DNA from: Georgenia sp. EYE_87
GTDB lineage: Bacteria > Actinomycetota > Actinomycetes > Actinomycetales > Actinomycetaceae
Direction of reading: 5' to 3'
DNA length: 64,000 nucleotides
Assembly (NCBI RefSeq): GCF_023148685.1
Contig: NZ_JAHXNL010000005.1
Coordinates: forward strand, 62,001-126,000
Position 1 is the stretch's first letter; the number at the start of each line of letters is the position of its first letter. The notes beneath the pieces were generated by a model that was not told the DNA's origin, did no database searches, and saw only the letters and a list, made by a program, of their open reading frames with translations. This document shows positions 1 through 7,698 of the stretch, in pieces. The position numbers were made by a program, and so were the translations under genes.

Positions 1-938
1 GTAGGTCGTCGTCGGGTACGTCGTCGTCGCGCACGTCGTCGCCGGGCGCGGCCGGCGAGGCCGACCTCGCCGAGCTCGTGCGGGCTCGCCGGCAGGTCGC
101 CGTCGAACGTCTGACCGCGGCCGCGGGGAACGCCTCGCTGTGCACGCTGTCGCGCTCGGGCGAGCCGCGGCCGACGGTGAAGTACCTCGAGGGCGCCGTC
201 TCCGCGTTGTCGGACGTCCAGCGCACGCTGCGCGGCCCGGCGCACGACCCGGCCGCAGGCCCGGCGGCCGCCGCGGCGGTCAGCGCGGTCCGCGAGCGCT
301 GGGTGGCCCGGCGCGGGCAGTCCGCCGCGTCGTCGCCGGCCTGGCAGGCCTACCTCGACGGCGCCGTCGACGAGCTCGACGAGCTCGCCGCCGCCGTGGA
401 CGGGCGCGCCGAGGCCCTGCCCGCCGAGGACGGAGGACGGACGCCGCAGCCTGCCGAGACGGCTGCCCAGCAGCGCCAGGCGACCAGTCACCAGCAGGCC
501 GCGGAAGCGAGCCCGCCCAACGCCACCCCCACCGAATCGCTCTCCCTGGTGACGTCACGGCCCACTCCCAAGGTCCCCTGGCCGCGCCGCCGGACCGTCG
601 CGACGGCGGTGCTCGCGCCCGCGCTCTTCGCCGCCCTCGTCGCCACCGGCGGCGGCTGGACGCCGCTGGCCGCCCCGGCGTGGACGGCGCTCGTGACGGT
701 GACGTCGGTCGTCGGCGCGGCCACGCTGTCCACCTACCTGCCTCTGCCGGGTCAGGGGCGGCGGCCGAACGTGGGGTGCACCCCGTGCGCGGCGGTGTCG
801 GCGATGACCGTCCTGGGCGCCGCCTGGCTGCTCGGCTCGGCGCCGCTGCAGCCCACGATGGCGGCCGTGGCGCTGGCCGCGGTGACGTTCGGGCTGGTCC
901 AGCGCGTCACCGGCGCCGGGGCGAGCTGCGCCACCTGA
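1..938 (+). CDS. Membrane protein of unknown function, N-terminus cut by window edge
   Basis: The reading frame (first full codon at base 3) is open to the window edge, so the true start lies upstream; an internal GTG at 78 is less likely because acidic, coding-like sequence continues before it. The visible product is about 311 residues. The first half is soluble, rich in Ala/Arg/Glu. A Pro/Thr linker follows (about 450-570), then four hydrophobic segments (about 595-655, 685-740, 790-843 and 855-908). A GCTPC cysteine pair sits between the second and third segments. I do not recognise the family. The layout suggests a cytoplasmic N-terminal region anchored by a four-helix C-terminal membrane domain. 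A strong hairpin follows directly. Confidence 0.6.
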   Translation, partial: RSSSGTSSSRTSSPGAAGEADLAELVRARRQVAVERLTAAAGNASLCTLSRSGEPRPTVKYLEGAVSALSDVQRTLRGPAHDPAAGPAAAAAVSAVRERWVARRGQSAASSPAWQAYLDGAVDELDELAAAVDGRAEALPAEDGGRTPQPAETAAQQRQATSHQQAAEASPPNATPTESLSLVTSRPTPKVPWPRRRTVATAVLAPALFAALVATGGGWTPLAAPAWTALVTVTSVVGAATLSTYLPLPGQGRRPNVGCTPCAAVSAMTVLGAAWLLGSAPLQPTMAAVALAAVTFGLVQRVTGAGASCAT

Positions 939-952
939 CCACGACACACCGA

Positions 953-986
953 GGGCCGGCCCCGTCCGTACGGATGGGGCCGGCCC
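953..986. terminator. Strong GC hairpin between convergent genes
   Basis: An 11-bp perfect stem (gggccggcccc with ggggccggccc) extends through a G-T wobble and three more pairs to a 4-nt loop. It lies between the stop at 938 and the stop of the minus-strand gene at 1002, so it probably terminates both. It has no long T-tract, which is usual in high-GC actinobacteria. Confidence 0.7.
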
Positions 987-1001
987 GTCGTTCGCCAGCC
1001 G

Positions 1002-2759
1002 TCAGGGCAGGCGGCGGACCCCCAAGGTGTCCTCGCCGTCGCCGTCCCAGTCGCCCACGCGCACCACGTCATCGGCCCGGCCGTAGGCCAGCACCAGGTC
1101 GGCCGCGCCCCCGCCCAGGGTGTTCTTCACGTGGTAGACGTTCCCGCGCCGCACCGTGAAGGTGTCCGTCCGGTCCCCGTCCCAGTCACCGACCACCACC
1201 GCGTCGGTCGCCCGCCCGTAGGGCACCACCCGGTCCGCCGCGCCGGCCGCGATCGAGTTCTTGACGTGGTAGATGCTCCCGCGGCGCACCGTCAGGGTGT
1301 CGTCGCCGTCGCCGTCCCAGTCACCGACCAGCACCTCGTCACCCGCCCGCCCGTAGACGACCACGCGGTCGGCCGGGCCGGACGAGACGTCGTTCTTCAC
1401 GTGGTAGGCGCTGCCGCGCCGTACGGCGAGGGTGTCCTTCCCGTCGCCGTCCCAGTCGCCGACGAGCACGACGTCGTCCGCCCGGCCGTAGGCGAACACG
1501 CGCTCCGCCTCGCCGCCGCCGAGCTTGTTGTTGACGTAGTACAGGTTGCCGCGGCGGACCATGATCGTGTCCGAGCCGTCGCCGTCCCAGTCCCCCACCA
1601 GCACCTGATCGGTGTGGCGGCCGTACTGGAAGAGGTGGTTCGCCTTGGCCGTCCACGCGTCGTTGAGGAAGAAGCCGTACCTCGGCTCCGCCGGCGGCGC
1701 CGCGGGGGTCAGGAGCGTCATCGCCGGGTCCACGCCGATGATCCAGAACAGATCCTCCGGGAGGTCGTCCGTGAGCACCGGCCAGTCGTAGCCGTACTGC
1801 GGCTCCGCGGCCACGACGACGTACGGGTTCTCGAAGGTCGCGCCGAGCTGGGACACCCAGTACGACCCATGGTGAGCGAGGAACCACCGGTCCTCTTCCA
1901 CGAGGTAGACGTAGTAGTCGATGCCCTCGACCTCGGGGATCTCGATGCTGGCGACCGTGCGGGTGCTGCGCCCCTTGTACACCGGCGCCTTGGGGGTGCC
2001 GGGGGTGAGGAGCTCCTCCAACGGTTCGCCGACGTACACGAGCTCGAGCTCGTAGGACTGCTGGGAGCCCGCCGCCAGGTCCAGACCCTCGGCGAGGCCC
2101 ACCGGACCGCCGTCCTCGTTCGGGCCGGCGGGCCGGAGCTCGTAGTCGCCCTCGGGGTACGTGACGGTGACGTCGAGGTGGCCGGCGTCCACCGTCCACT
2201 CGCGCGAGACGTACCAGCCGTACAGGCCGTCGGCCTCGTCGACGCTCTCACCGGTCAGGACCGGCTCGGAGGCCTGGCCGCCGACGCTGATGGAGAACTC
2301 CGCGGGGTCGTACCAGGCGAGGTCGTCGATCCGCAGCGCGAGCCGCACGGTCGGGGCGACGTCGTCGTAGCTGACCGACCAGGTCTCACCGTCCCACGAG
2401 CCGTCGCCGTCGCCGTCGACGCCGGTGCCGTCGTGGCTCAGGAGGTAGCCGGGCACCTCGTCGGGCAGGGAGATCGACGCTCCCTCGGGCAGGTCGTAGA
2501 CGAAGGTGATGACCTCCTCGAGCGCGGTGCCGCCCTCGGCCACGGTCGTGGCGACCGCGGCCGGGACCGGCGCGTCGTCGAGGTCGACGACGATCGGCGC
2601 GACCAGCGACGGGTCCTCGAGGACGCCGGTGCCGTCGTCGTGGGTGACGCGCACCTGGATGGTCAGCCGTTCCGTCACGACTGCCGAGGCGGGGGCGGCC
2701 AGGCCCCCGACGACCGCGACGGCGAGGACCGCCGCGGCCGAGATGTGGGTTCGCTTCAT
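1002..2759 (-). CDS. Secreted FG-GAP/VCBS-like repeat protein
   Basis: 585 residues. The N-terminus (MKRTHISAAAVLAVAVVGG...) is a Sec signal peptide with an APASA cleavage region near residue 29. Residues about 30-370 form an extracellular, beta-rich region of unknown family, with a short run of alternating G and D. Residues 379-585 are four complete 45-residue repeats and one partial, each carrying a D-x-D-G-D calcium-loop motif in the form GDWDGDG; these are FG-GAP/VCBS-type beta-propeller blades. The likely role is an exported carbohydrate- or surface-binding protein. It is divergent from the GH3 gene and may serve the same substrate. The AAGGAG lies 27 nt before the ATG, further than usual, but no better in-frame start is visible. 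A second protein with related repeats is at 47792. Confidence 0.8.
   Translation of the reverse strand: MKRTHISAAAVLAVAVVGGLAAPASAVVTERLTIQVRVTHDDGTGVLEDPSLVAPIVVDLDDAPVPAAVATTVAEGGTALEEVITFVYDLPEGASISLPDEVPGYLLSHDGTGVDGDGDGSWDGETWSVSYDDVAPTVRLALRIDDLAWYDPAEFSISVGGQASEPVLTGESVDEADGLYGWYVSREWTVDAGHLDVTVTYPEGDYELRPAGPNEDGGPVGLAEGLDLAAGSQQSYELELVYVGEPLEELLTPGTPKAPVYKGRSTRTVASIEIPEVEGIDYYVYLVEEDRWFLAHHGSYWVSQLGATFENPYVVVAAEPQYGYDWPVLTDDLPEDLFWIIGVDPAMTLLTPAAPPAEPRYGFFLNDAWTAKANHLFQYGRHTDQVLVGDWDGDGSDTIMVRRGNLYYVNNKLGGGEAERVFAYGRADDVVLVGDWDGDGKDTLAVRRGSAYHVKNDVSSGPADRVVVYGRAGDEVLVGDWDGDGDDTLTVRRGSIYHVKNSIAAGAADRVVPYGRATDAVVVGDWDGDRTDTFTVRRGNVYHVKNTLGGGAADLVLAYGRADDVVRVGDWDGDGEDTLGVRRLP
1005..1625 (-). 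repeat. Tandem 135-bp coding repeats (FG-GAP blades)
   Basis: Four full units of 135 bp (45 codons) and a 27-codon partial unit encode the blades of the preceding protein. Each begins YGR..D..LVGDWDGDG and continues through VRRG..YHVKN. The DNA is also strongly similar between units: the block containing gtcgccgtcccagtc recurs at about 135-bp spacing (about 1027, 1160, 1297, 1431, 1565). That suggests recent duplication or gene conversion. Confidence 0.85.
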
Positions 2760-3113
2760 GTGCTGTCCGGGCGGTTCGGCGCCCGGCTCCTTTCGTGACG
2801 TGGCCGAGGCCGTGGGTGGCTCTACTGGCGCCATTTGGGCAGCGAAGACGGCCTGCACCGTGGCCCCGCTGGAATTCTGGCCGGGAACCGTCGCCGGCGG
2901 AGTGCTTTTACGACTGACATCGGCGCCAATCCGCCGGGCAACAACTGGCAACCGGTGGCCACGGTTCGCCAGGCCGAGGATGGTGACCCACAGCACCCGA
3001 CGTATCGCGACCGTAACCCCGGGGGGACCGGGCCCGGCTCGCGCCGACGGGTGCCACCAGGCATGCGGGCGCTGCCGCCCCATGCGTGAACGAAGGTCAG
3101 AGGGGACCACTTG
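2760..3113. other. Divergent intergenic region upstream of FG-GAP and GH3 genes
   Basis: No gene is supported in these 354 bases. They should hold the promoters for both flanking secreted proteins. An imperfect 16-bp palindrome, TGGCAACCGGTGGCCA (2946-2961), has one mismatched pair and a CG-containing centre as in LacI-family operators; this is a weak suggestion only. An AGAGGGG ribosome-binding site lies just before the GH3 start. Confidence 0.35.
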
Positions 3114-5414
3114 ATGAACGCCAGAACCAGATCGCGGCGCCGGGGGCTGCTCGCGATCGCCGCCGCCGTGCCGCTCACGCTGAGCGCGGCCGGCATCGCC
3201 GTCGCCGACACCGTCACGGCACCCACCACGCAGGCGTCCGACACGGCCGAGCTGCCGTGGATGGACACCTCGCTCTCGCCCGAGCAGCGCTCCGACCTGC
3301 TGGTCGACGCCCTGACGCTGGAGCAGAAGGTCCAGCAGCTGCACGGCAGCTCCGCGCCGACCCCGGAGCTGCTCCCCGAGTGCAACGGCACCAACTCCTC
3401 GGGCGGCTACGGCACGTTCCGCAACGTCACCGGCATCCCGGAGCTGGGCATCCCGACGTTCCGGATCACCAACGGGCCGGTCGGCGTCGGCTACGGCGAC
3501 TGCACGCCGCAGGAGCCGGCGACGGCCCTCCCGGTCGCCCTCGCCCTCGCCGCGGGCTTCGACCCCGACCTCGCCTACCAGTTCGGCGATCTCGCCGGCC
3601 AGGAGAGCCGCACCCTCGGCCTCCACGAGTTCGAGGCGCCCGGCATCAACCTCGCGCGCATCGCCAACGGCGGCCGCAACTTCGAGTACTTCGGTGAGGA
3701 CCCCTATCTCTCCGGCGTGATCGCGGCCGCGGAGGTGAAGGGTGTCCAGGACAACGACGTCATCGCGATGGCGAAGCACTACGTGCTCAACGACCAGGAG
3801 AAGGACCGCGGCAACGTCAGCGTCGAGGTCGACGAGTCCGTGCTGCACGAGCTGTACCTGCTGCCGTTCGAGATGGCCGTCAAGGACGGCGACCTGGGCT
3901 CGATCATGTGCTCGTACAACAAGATCGACGGCGTGTACTCGTGCGAGAACGACTACACCCTCACCACCGTGCTGCGGGACATGTGGGACTTCGAGGGGTA
4001 CGTGCAGTCGGACTTCGGCGCCACGCACTCCACCGCACCGTCGCTGAACGCGGGCATGGACCTCGAGATGCAGAGCGGCCGCTACATGACGATGGCCAAC
4101 ATCGAGGCCGCGCTGGCCGACGGGTCCCTGACCATGGCCACGATCGACCAGGCCCTCGACCGCCGCTACACCCAGATGTTCAAGTACGGCATCTTCGACC
4201 GGCCGATCACCCGCGCCCCGATCAGCCCGGAGAACGGCCAGGTCGCCCGCGAGATCGGCGAGCAGACCTCCGTGCTGCTGAAGAACGAGGGCGACTTCCT
4301 GCCGCTCGACGCCGAGGTCGGCACCATCGCGCTGATCGGGCAGAGCACCTACGTCGACCAGGCCGTCGCCGGCGGCGGCGGCAGCTCCCGCGTCGTCCCG
4401 ACCTACACGGTCGACGCGCTCGAGGGCCTCGAGAACGCCCTCGCCGAGCTCGGCTCGGACGCGACCGTCAACAAGGTCACCGTCGAGAAGGACCTCAGCA
4501 ACCTCGACGCCGCCGTCGCCGCCGCCTCGGAGGCCGACGTCGTCGTCGTCATGGCGGGCCTGGTCACGGCCGAGGGCCGCGACCAGCTCACGGCCGACAA
4601 CAAGCCGATCCTCAACCTGCCCGACAACCAGGACGCGCTGATCTCCGCCGTCGCCGCGGCTAACGCCAGCACCGCCGTCGTCCTCAAGGACGGCGACCCG
4701 GTCCTCATGCCGTGGCTCGACGAGGTGCCCTCGGTCCTCGAGGCCTGGAACCCCGGCCAGGAGGACGGCAACGTCGTCGCCAACCTGCTGTTCGGTCTGG
4801 CGAACCCCTCCGGCAAGCTGCCGGTGACCTACCCGGCGTCGGTGGACGAGACGCCCACCGCGGGCAACGAGGCGGCCTACCCCGGCCTCGACCTCGACGG
4901 CGTGCGGAACTCGCGCGGCAACCTCACCGTGGACGTGGTCCGCTACGAGGAGGGCCGCGAGATGGGCTACCGCTGGTACGACGCCAACGACGTCGAGCCG
5001 CAGTTCTCCTTCGGGCACGGCCTGTCCTACACCGACTTCGAAATCTCGAAGCTGACGGTGACGCCGAAGGTCCAGGACGGCACGAAGGCCATCAAGGTCC
5101 AGTTCTTCGTGGAGAACACCGGCGACGTCGCCGGCGCCGAGGTCCCGCAGGTCTACCTCGGCCTGCCCGAGTCGGCGAACCAGCCGCCCAAGCGCCTCGT
5201 GGGGTTCGACAAGGTCGAGCTGAAGCCGGGCGAGAAGCAGCACGTCTCCATCACCATCGACCCCGCCGCCAGCAACCACCCGCTGTCCGTGTGGGACGCC
5301 GAGGCCGACGCGTGGACGACGCCGGAGGGTGAGTTCGACGTCTACGTCGGCAACTCCTCCGACAACATCACGCTGCAGGAGACCGTCACCGTCCGCACAC
5401 CCGCGGGCCGCTGA
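3114..5414 (+). CDS. Secreted glycoside hydrolase family 3 (beta-glucosidase-like)
   Basis: 766 residues from the ATG at 3114 (a TTG directly before it is less likely). It starts with RSRRRGLL and a hydrophobic stretch, a Tat- or Sec-type signal. The GH3 N-terminal barrel follows: FRITNGPVGVGYGDC, then KHYVLNDQEKDR and SIMCSYNKIDG. The nucleophile loop is VQSDFGATHS, with the predicted catalytic Asp at residue 300. The GH3 C-terminal domain follows, then a fibronectin III-like domain (VENTGDVAGAEVPQVYLG) near the end. It should release beta-linked glucosyl or related residues outside the cell. Substrate specificity cannot be read from the sequence. It stands alone, divergent from the FG-GAP protein and followed by two terminator hairpins. 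Confidence 0.92.
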   Translation: MNARTRSRRRGLLAIAAAVPLTLSAAGIAVADTVTAPTTQASDTAELPWMDTSLSPEQRSDLLVDALTLEQKVQQLHGSSAPTPELLPECNGTNSSGGYGTFRNVTGIPELGIPTFRITNGPVGVGYGDCTPQEPATALPVALALAAGFDPDLAYQFGDLAGQESRTLGLHEFEAPGINLARIANGGRNFEYFGEDPYLSGVIAAAEVKGVQDNDVIAMAKHYVLNDQEKDRGNVSVEVDESVLHELYLLPFEMAVKDGDLGSIMCSYNKIDGVYSCENDYTLTTVLRDMWDFEGYVQSDFGATHSTAPSLNAGMDLEMQSGRYMTMANIEAALADGSLTMATIDQALDRRYTQMFKYGIFDRPITRAPISPENGQVAREIGEQTSVLLKNEGDFLPLDAEVGTIALIGQSTYVDQAVAGGGGSSRVVPTYTVDALEGLENALAELGSDATVNKVTVEKDLSNLDAAVAAASEADVVVVMAGLVTAEGRDQLTADNKPILNLPDNQDALISAVAAANASTAVVLKDGDPVLMPWLDEVPSVLEAWNPGQEDGNVVANLLFGLANPSGKLPVTYPASVDETPTAGNEAAYPGLDLDGVRNSRGNLTVDVVRYEEGREMGYRWYDANDVEPQFSFGHGLSYTDFEISKLTVTPKVQDGTKAIKVQFFVENTGDVAGAEVPQVYLGLPESANQPPKRLVGFDKVELKPGEKQHVSITIDPAASNHPLSVWDAEADAWTTPEGEFDVYVGNSSDNITLQETVTVRTPAGR

Positions 5415-5421
5415 CGCGGGC

Positions 5422-5501
5422 GGCCCGGACGGCACCCCAACTGCCGCCGTCCGGGCCACCCGACCCCGAGGCCCCCGAACCGCTCCTGGTTCGGGGGCCT
5501 C
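5422..5501 (+). terminator. Two consecutive terminator hairpins after the GH3 gene
   Basis: Hairpin 1 is a perfect 12-bp stem (ggcccggacggc at 5422-5433 with its complement at 5446-5457). Hairpin 2 is a perfect 14-bp stem (gaggcccccgaacc at 5468-5481 with its complement at 5488-5501). Both directly follow the stop codon at 5414. Confidence 0.8.
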
Positions 5502-5628
5502 CGTCGTGCCGTGGCGGCGCGCCGGTGATCAGCCTCGGTCACGCAGATACCGGGCCACCTCGCTTCGCCTACCATTCTCCCAAGCCTGCGCCGAGGACGG
5601 CGCGGTCGTCGCGGTCGCTGGAGGTGCC

Positions 5629-6387
5629 ATGACGGCAAGCGTGCGCTCTGTCGCCAAGGCCGCCGCTCTTCTCCAGGCGTTCAACCGCGAGCACCAGGTG
5701 CTGACGGTTCGAGAGCTCGCGGCCGCCACCGGAATCCCGCGCAGCACCTGTCACGCCCTGTGCCAGACGCTCGTGGAGACGGGCCTGCTCGAGATCCACG
5801 ACGTCGAGGGATACCAGCTCGGGCGGTCTCTCGCGATGCTCGGTGGTCAGGTGATCGAGCGAACCGGTCTCATCGACGCCGCCGTCGGCCCTGCCTCGAC
5901 GATCCTGGCGAACACCCGCACCGAGATCCACGTCGCTCAGTACGTCCCCACCGGGATCGTCTACCTGCTCCGCCTGCAGAACGGCCGCCGGCTGCCCAAC
6001 CAGAACAAGACCGGCAGGCACTGGCCGCTTCACACGAGCGCCTGCGGCATGGCCGTCTACGCCGCCCTCCCAGAGGCTGCCCGCGAGAAGCACGCGCGTG
6101 ACCTGCCTGAGCAGAGCCTCACCGCCCTCACCGACGCGTCCCGCGACTTCCTGCGCCACGGCTACGTCATCTCCAACATCAGCCAGGAGGGCTTCCGCAG
6201 CGTCGGCGCCCCCATTCTCGACCAGCACGGCGAGGTGGTCGGGGCCATCGGCACGGGCGACGCACGAACGCTGATGACGCCGGCCCGCACCCACGAGATC
6301 GGGCTGGCGGTGCGCCGGACCGCCGAGGCGATTTCACGGGGGCTCGGGTTCCTGCCGTCTTTCACGCCCGGCGGGCGCCGAGGTTGA
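5629..6387 (+). CDS. IclR-family transcriptional regulator
   Basis: 252 residues from the ATG at 5629, preceded by GGAGG. The N-terminal winged helix-turn-helix is clear: SVAKAAALLQAF, LTVRELAAATGIPRSTCH, then LVETGLLE. A C-terminal IclR effector domain follows, with the typical HTSACGMAVYAALP segment and a late region containing GAPILDQHGEVVGAIG. This start is chosen because upstream in-frame sequence reads through the terminator hairpins and does not look like protein. It is the first gene before the M24-hyuB-hyuA-permease genes in the same direction, so it is the likely regulator of that set. IclR proteins commonly sense small aromatic or carboxylic ligands. Confidence 0.9.
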   Translation: MTASVRSVAKAAALLQAFNREHQVLTVRELAAATGIPRSTCHALCQTLVETGLLEIHDVEGYQLGRSLAMLGGQVIERTGLIDAAVGPASTILANTRTEIHVAQYVPTGIVYLLRLQNGRRLPNQNKTGRHWPLHTSACGMAVYAALPEAAREKHARDLPEQSLTALTDASRDFLRHGYVISNISQEGFRSVGAPILDQHGEVVGAIGTGDARTLMTPARTHEIGLAVRRTAEAISRGLGFLPSFTPGGRRG

Positions 6388-6415
6388 CGGCTTCGGGCGG
6401 GTCTGTCCGTATCTG

Positions 6416-6470
6416 GTGTCCAGCGATGCCGGACACGACGTGTGCTCCAGGTCACATCGCTTCCTAACGT
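6416..6470 (+). promoter_or_regulatory. Possible operator and leaderless promoter for the M24-hyu operon
   Basis: An inverted repeat GTGTCC-(9 nt)-GGACAC occupies 6416-6436. A -10-like TAACGT lies at 6465-6470, only six bases before the ATG at 6477. No ribosome-binding site precedes that ATG, which fits a leaderless transcript. The -35 region is not convincing. Confidence 0.4.
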
Positions 6471-6476
6471 CACCCC

Positions 6477-7688
6477 ATGGCTATCGACACCGCGCTCGCA
6501 GCGCCACACTCCACCCTCCCGGACAATCCCATCCAGTCCCTCGCGGAACGAGACCTGCGTTGGGCCCGTCTTCACGCCGCCATGGAGAGCGAGGGCTACG
6601 ACGCCCTGCTGTTCGCGGCCGCCGACTACCGGGGCCACAAGGGAAGCCTCCGTTACATCTCCAACTACAACCTCTGCCACCGTTACGGCTACGCCGTGAT
6701 GTTCGCCGGCGAGGAGCCGATCGTCGTGCTTCCCCAGAACCTCGAGGCGGACCGGCGGCCGGCGTCCCGGTGGGTCAGCGACTACCGCTTCCCGTACAAC
6801 CTCGGGTCGGGGCTCGCGGAGATCCTCTCCTCCAAGGGCACACACCTCAAGGTCGGCATCGTCGGCCTAGGTCAGGTGATGAAGGTCGAGGACTACCTCG
6901 CTGTCACGACGGCGCTGCCCACCAGCACGTTCGAGGACGCCTCGGCGCTGTTCGACCGGGTCCGCGCGATCAAGAGCCCGGCCGAGCTCCGCGCCGCCGG
7001 GGAGGGCGCCTACATCCTCGACGCCTGCTTCGACCGTCTGCTCGAGGTCGCCCGCCCTGGGATGACCGAGCAGCAGGTCGCCGCCGAGATGTTCCACGTC
7101 GGGTCCCGGCTCGGCGGGCAGGACCCGCTCTTCCTCACCATGTATGCGGAGCAGTGGGGCGAGACCGCGCGCGCCACCTTCGGCCAGCCGGAGGACCGGG
7201 TGCTCGGCGTCAACGACGTCTTCACGTTCTCCTACGAGATCGTCGGCCCGTCCGGCTACTGGGTCGAGCTCTCCCGGATGGTGACCTTCGCACCGCCCAG
7301 CGACGCCGTCGGGCACATCGGGAACGCCGTGGCCCTCGGGATGGAGGCGGCACGCGCCGCCCTCACGCCGGGCACCCCGCTCGGGGACGTCCAGCGCGAG
7401 GTCATCTCGGCCGTCGAGGCGCAGGGCGCCCGGTCCGAGTACTGGTCCGGGCACGGACTCGGCATGGACGTCCTGGAGGAGCCGTGGGTCGGCCTCGACG
7501 TCGTCCAGGACTCCGGCAAGGCCGGCGCGGTCACGACGACGGAGTCCGGCATGGTCCTGACCATCCACCCCACGCTGTGGGACGAGACCACCCGTGCCAT
7601 GGGGTACATGGCCAACACGTTCGTCATCGACGACGGCGGAGCGAAGGCGCTCTCCCGTCACCCCGTCACCATCCACACGATCTCCTGA
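6477..7688 (+). CDS. Creatinase/aminopeptidase-P fold (M24) hydrolase lacking the metal ligands
   Basis: 403 residues. Residues about 20-170 form the creatinase-type N-terminal domain and about 175-400 the pita-bread M24 domain. The catalytic-region His is retained (SGHGLGMDV, H326). The dinuclear-metal ligands of peptidases are not: the two Asp positions read as Glu (E254 in FSYEIVG and E264 in YWVELSR). The Glu of the usual GM..TIEP motif is His (H364 in GMVLTIHPT), and the last Glu is missing near MANTFVID. This resembles metal-independent creatinase more than Xaa-Pro peptidase. It lies just ahead of hyuB and hyuA, so it may hydrolyse the ring-opened product of those enzymes. That assignment is inference. 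Confidence 0.75.
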   Translation: MAIDTALAAPHSTLPDNPIQSLAERDLRWARLHAAMESEGYDALLFAAADYRGHKGSLRYISNYNLCHRYGYAVMFAGEEPIVVLPQNLEADRRPASRWVSDYRFPYNLGSGLAEILSSKGTHLKVGIVGLGQVMKVEDYLAVTTALPTSTFEDASALFDRVRAIKSPAELRAAGEGAYILDACFDRLLEVARPGMTEQQVAAEMFHVGSRLGGQDPLFLTMYAEQWGETARATFGQPEDRVLGVNDVFTFSYEIVGPSGYWVELSRMVTFAPPSDAVGHIGNAVALGMEAARAALTPGTPLGDVQREVISAVEAQGARSEYWSGHGLGMDVLEEPWVGLDVVQDSGKAGAVTTTESGMVLTIHPTLWDETTRAMGYMANTFVIDDGGAKALSRHPVTIHTIS

Positions 7689-7698
7689 AGGGCTGCTC

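Noticed and set aside
2760-5459. Minus-strand open frame continuing from the FG-GAP gene across the whole GH3 gene (together over 1400 codons)
   Set aside because: Upstream of the signal peptide at 2759 the frame is an antisense shadow of GH3; long minus-strand frames are common in high-GC DNA and no protein family is seen.
5329-5628. Longer N-terminus for the first IclR protein
   Set aside because: The frame would pass through the GH3 3' end and two terminator hairpins; the GGAGG and helix-turn-helix position support the ATG at 5629.
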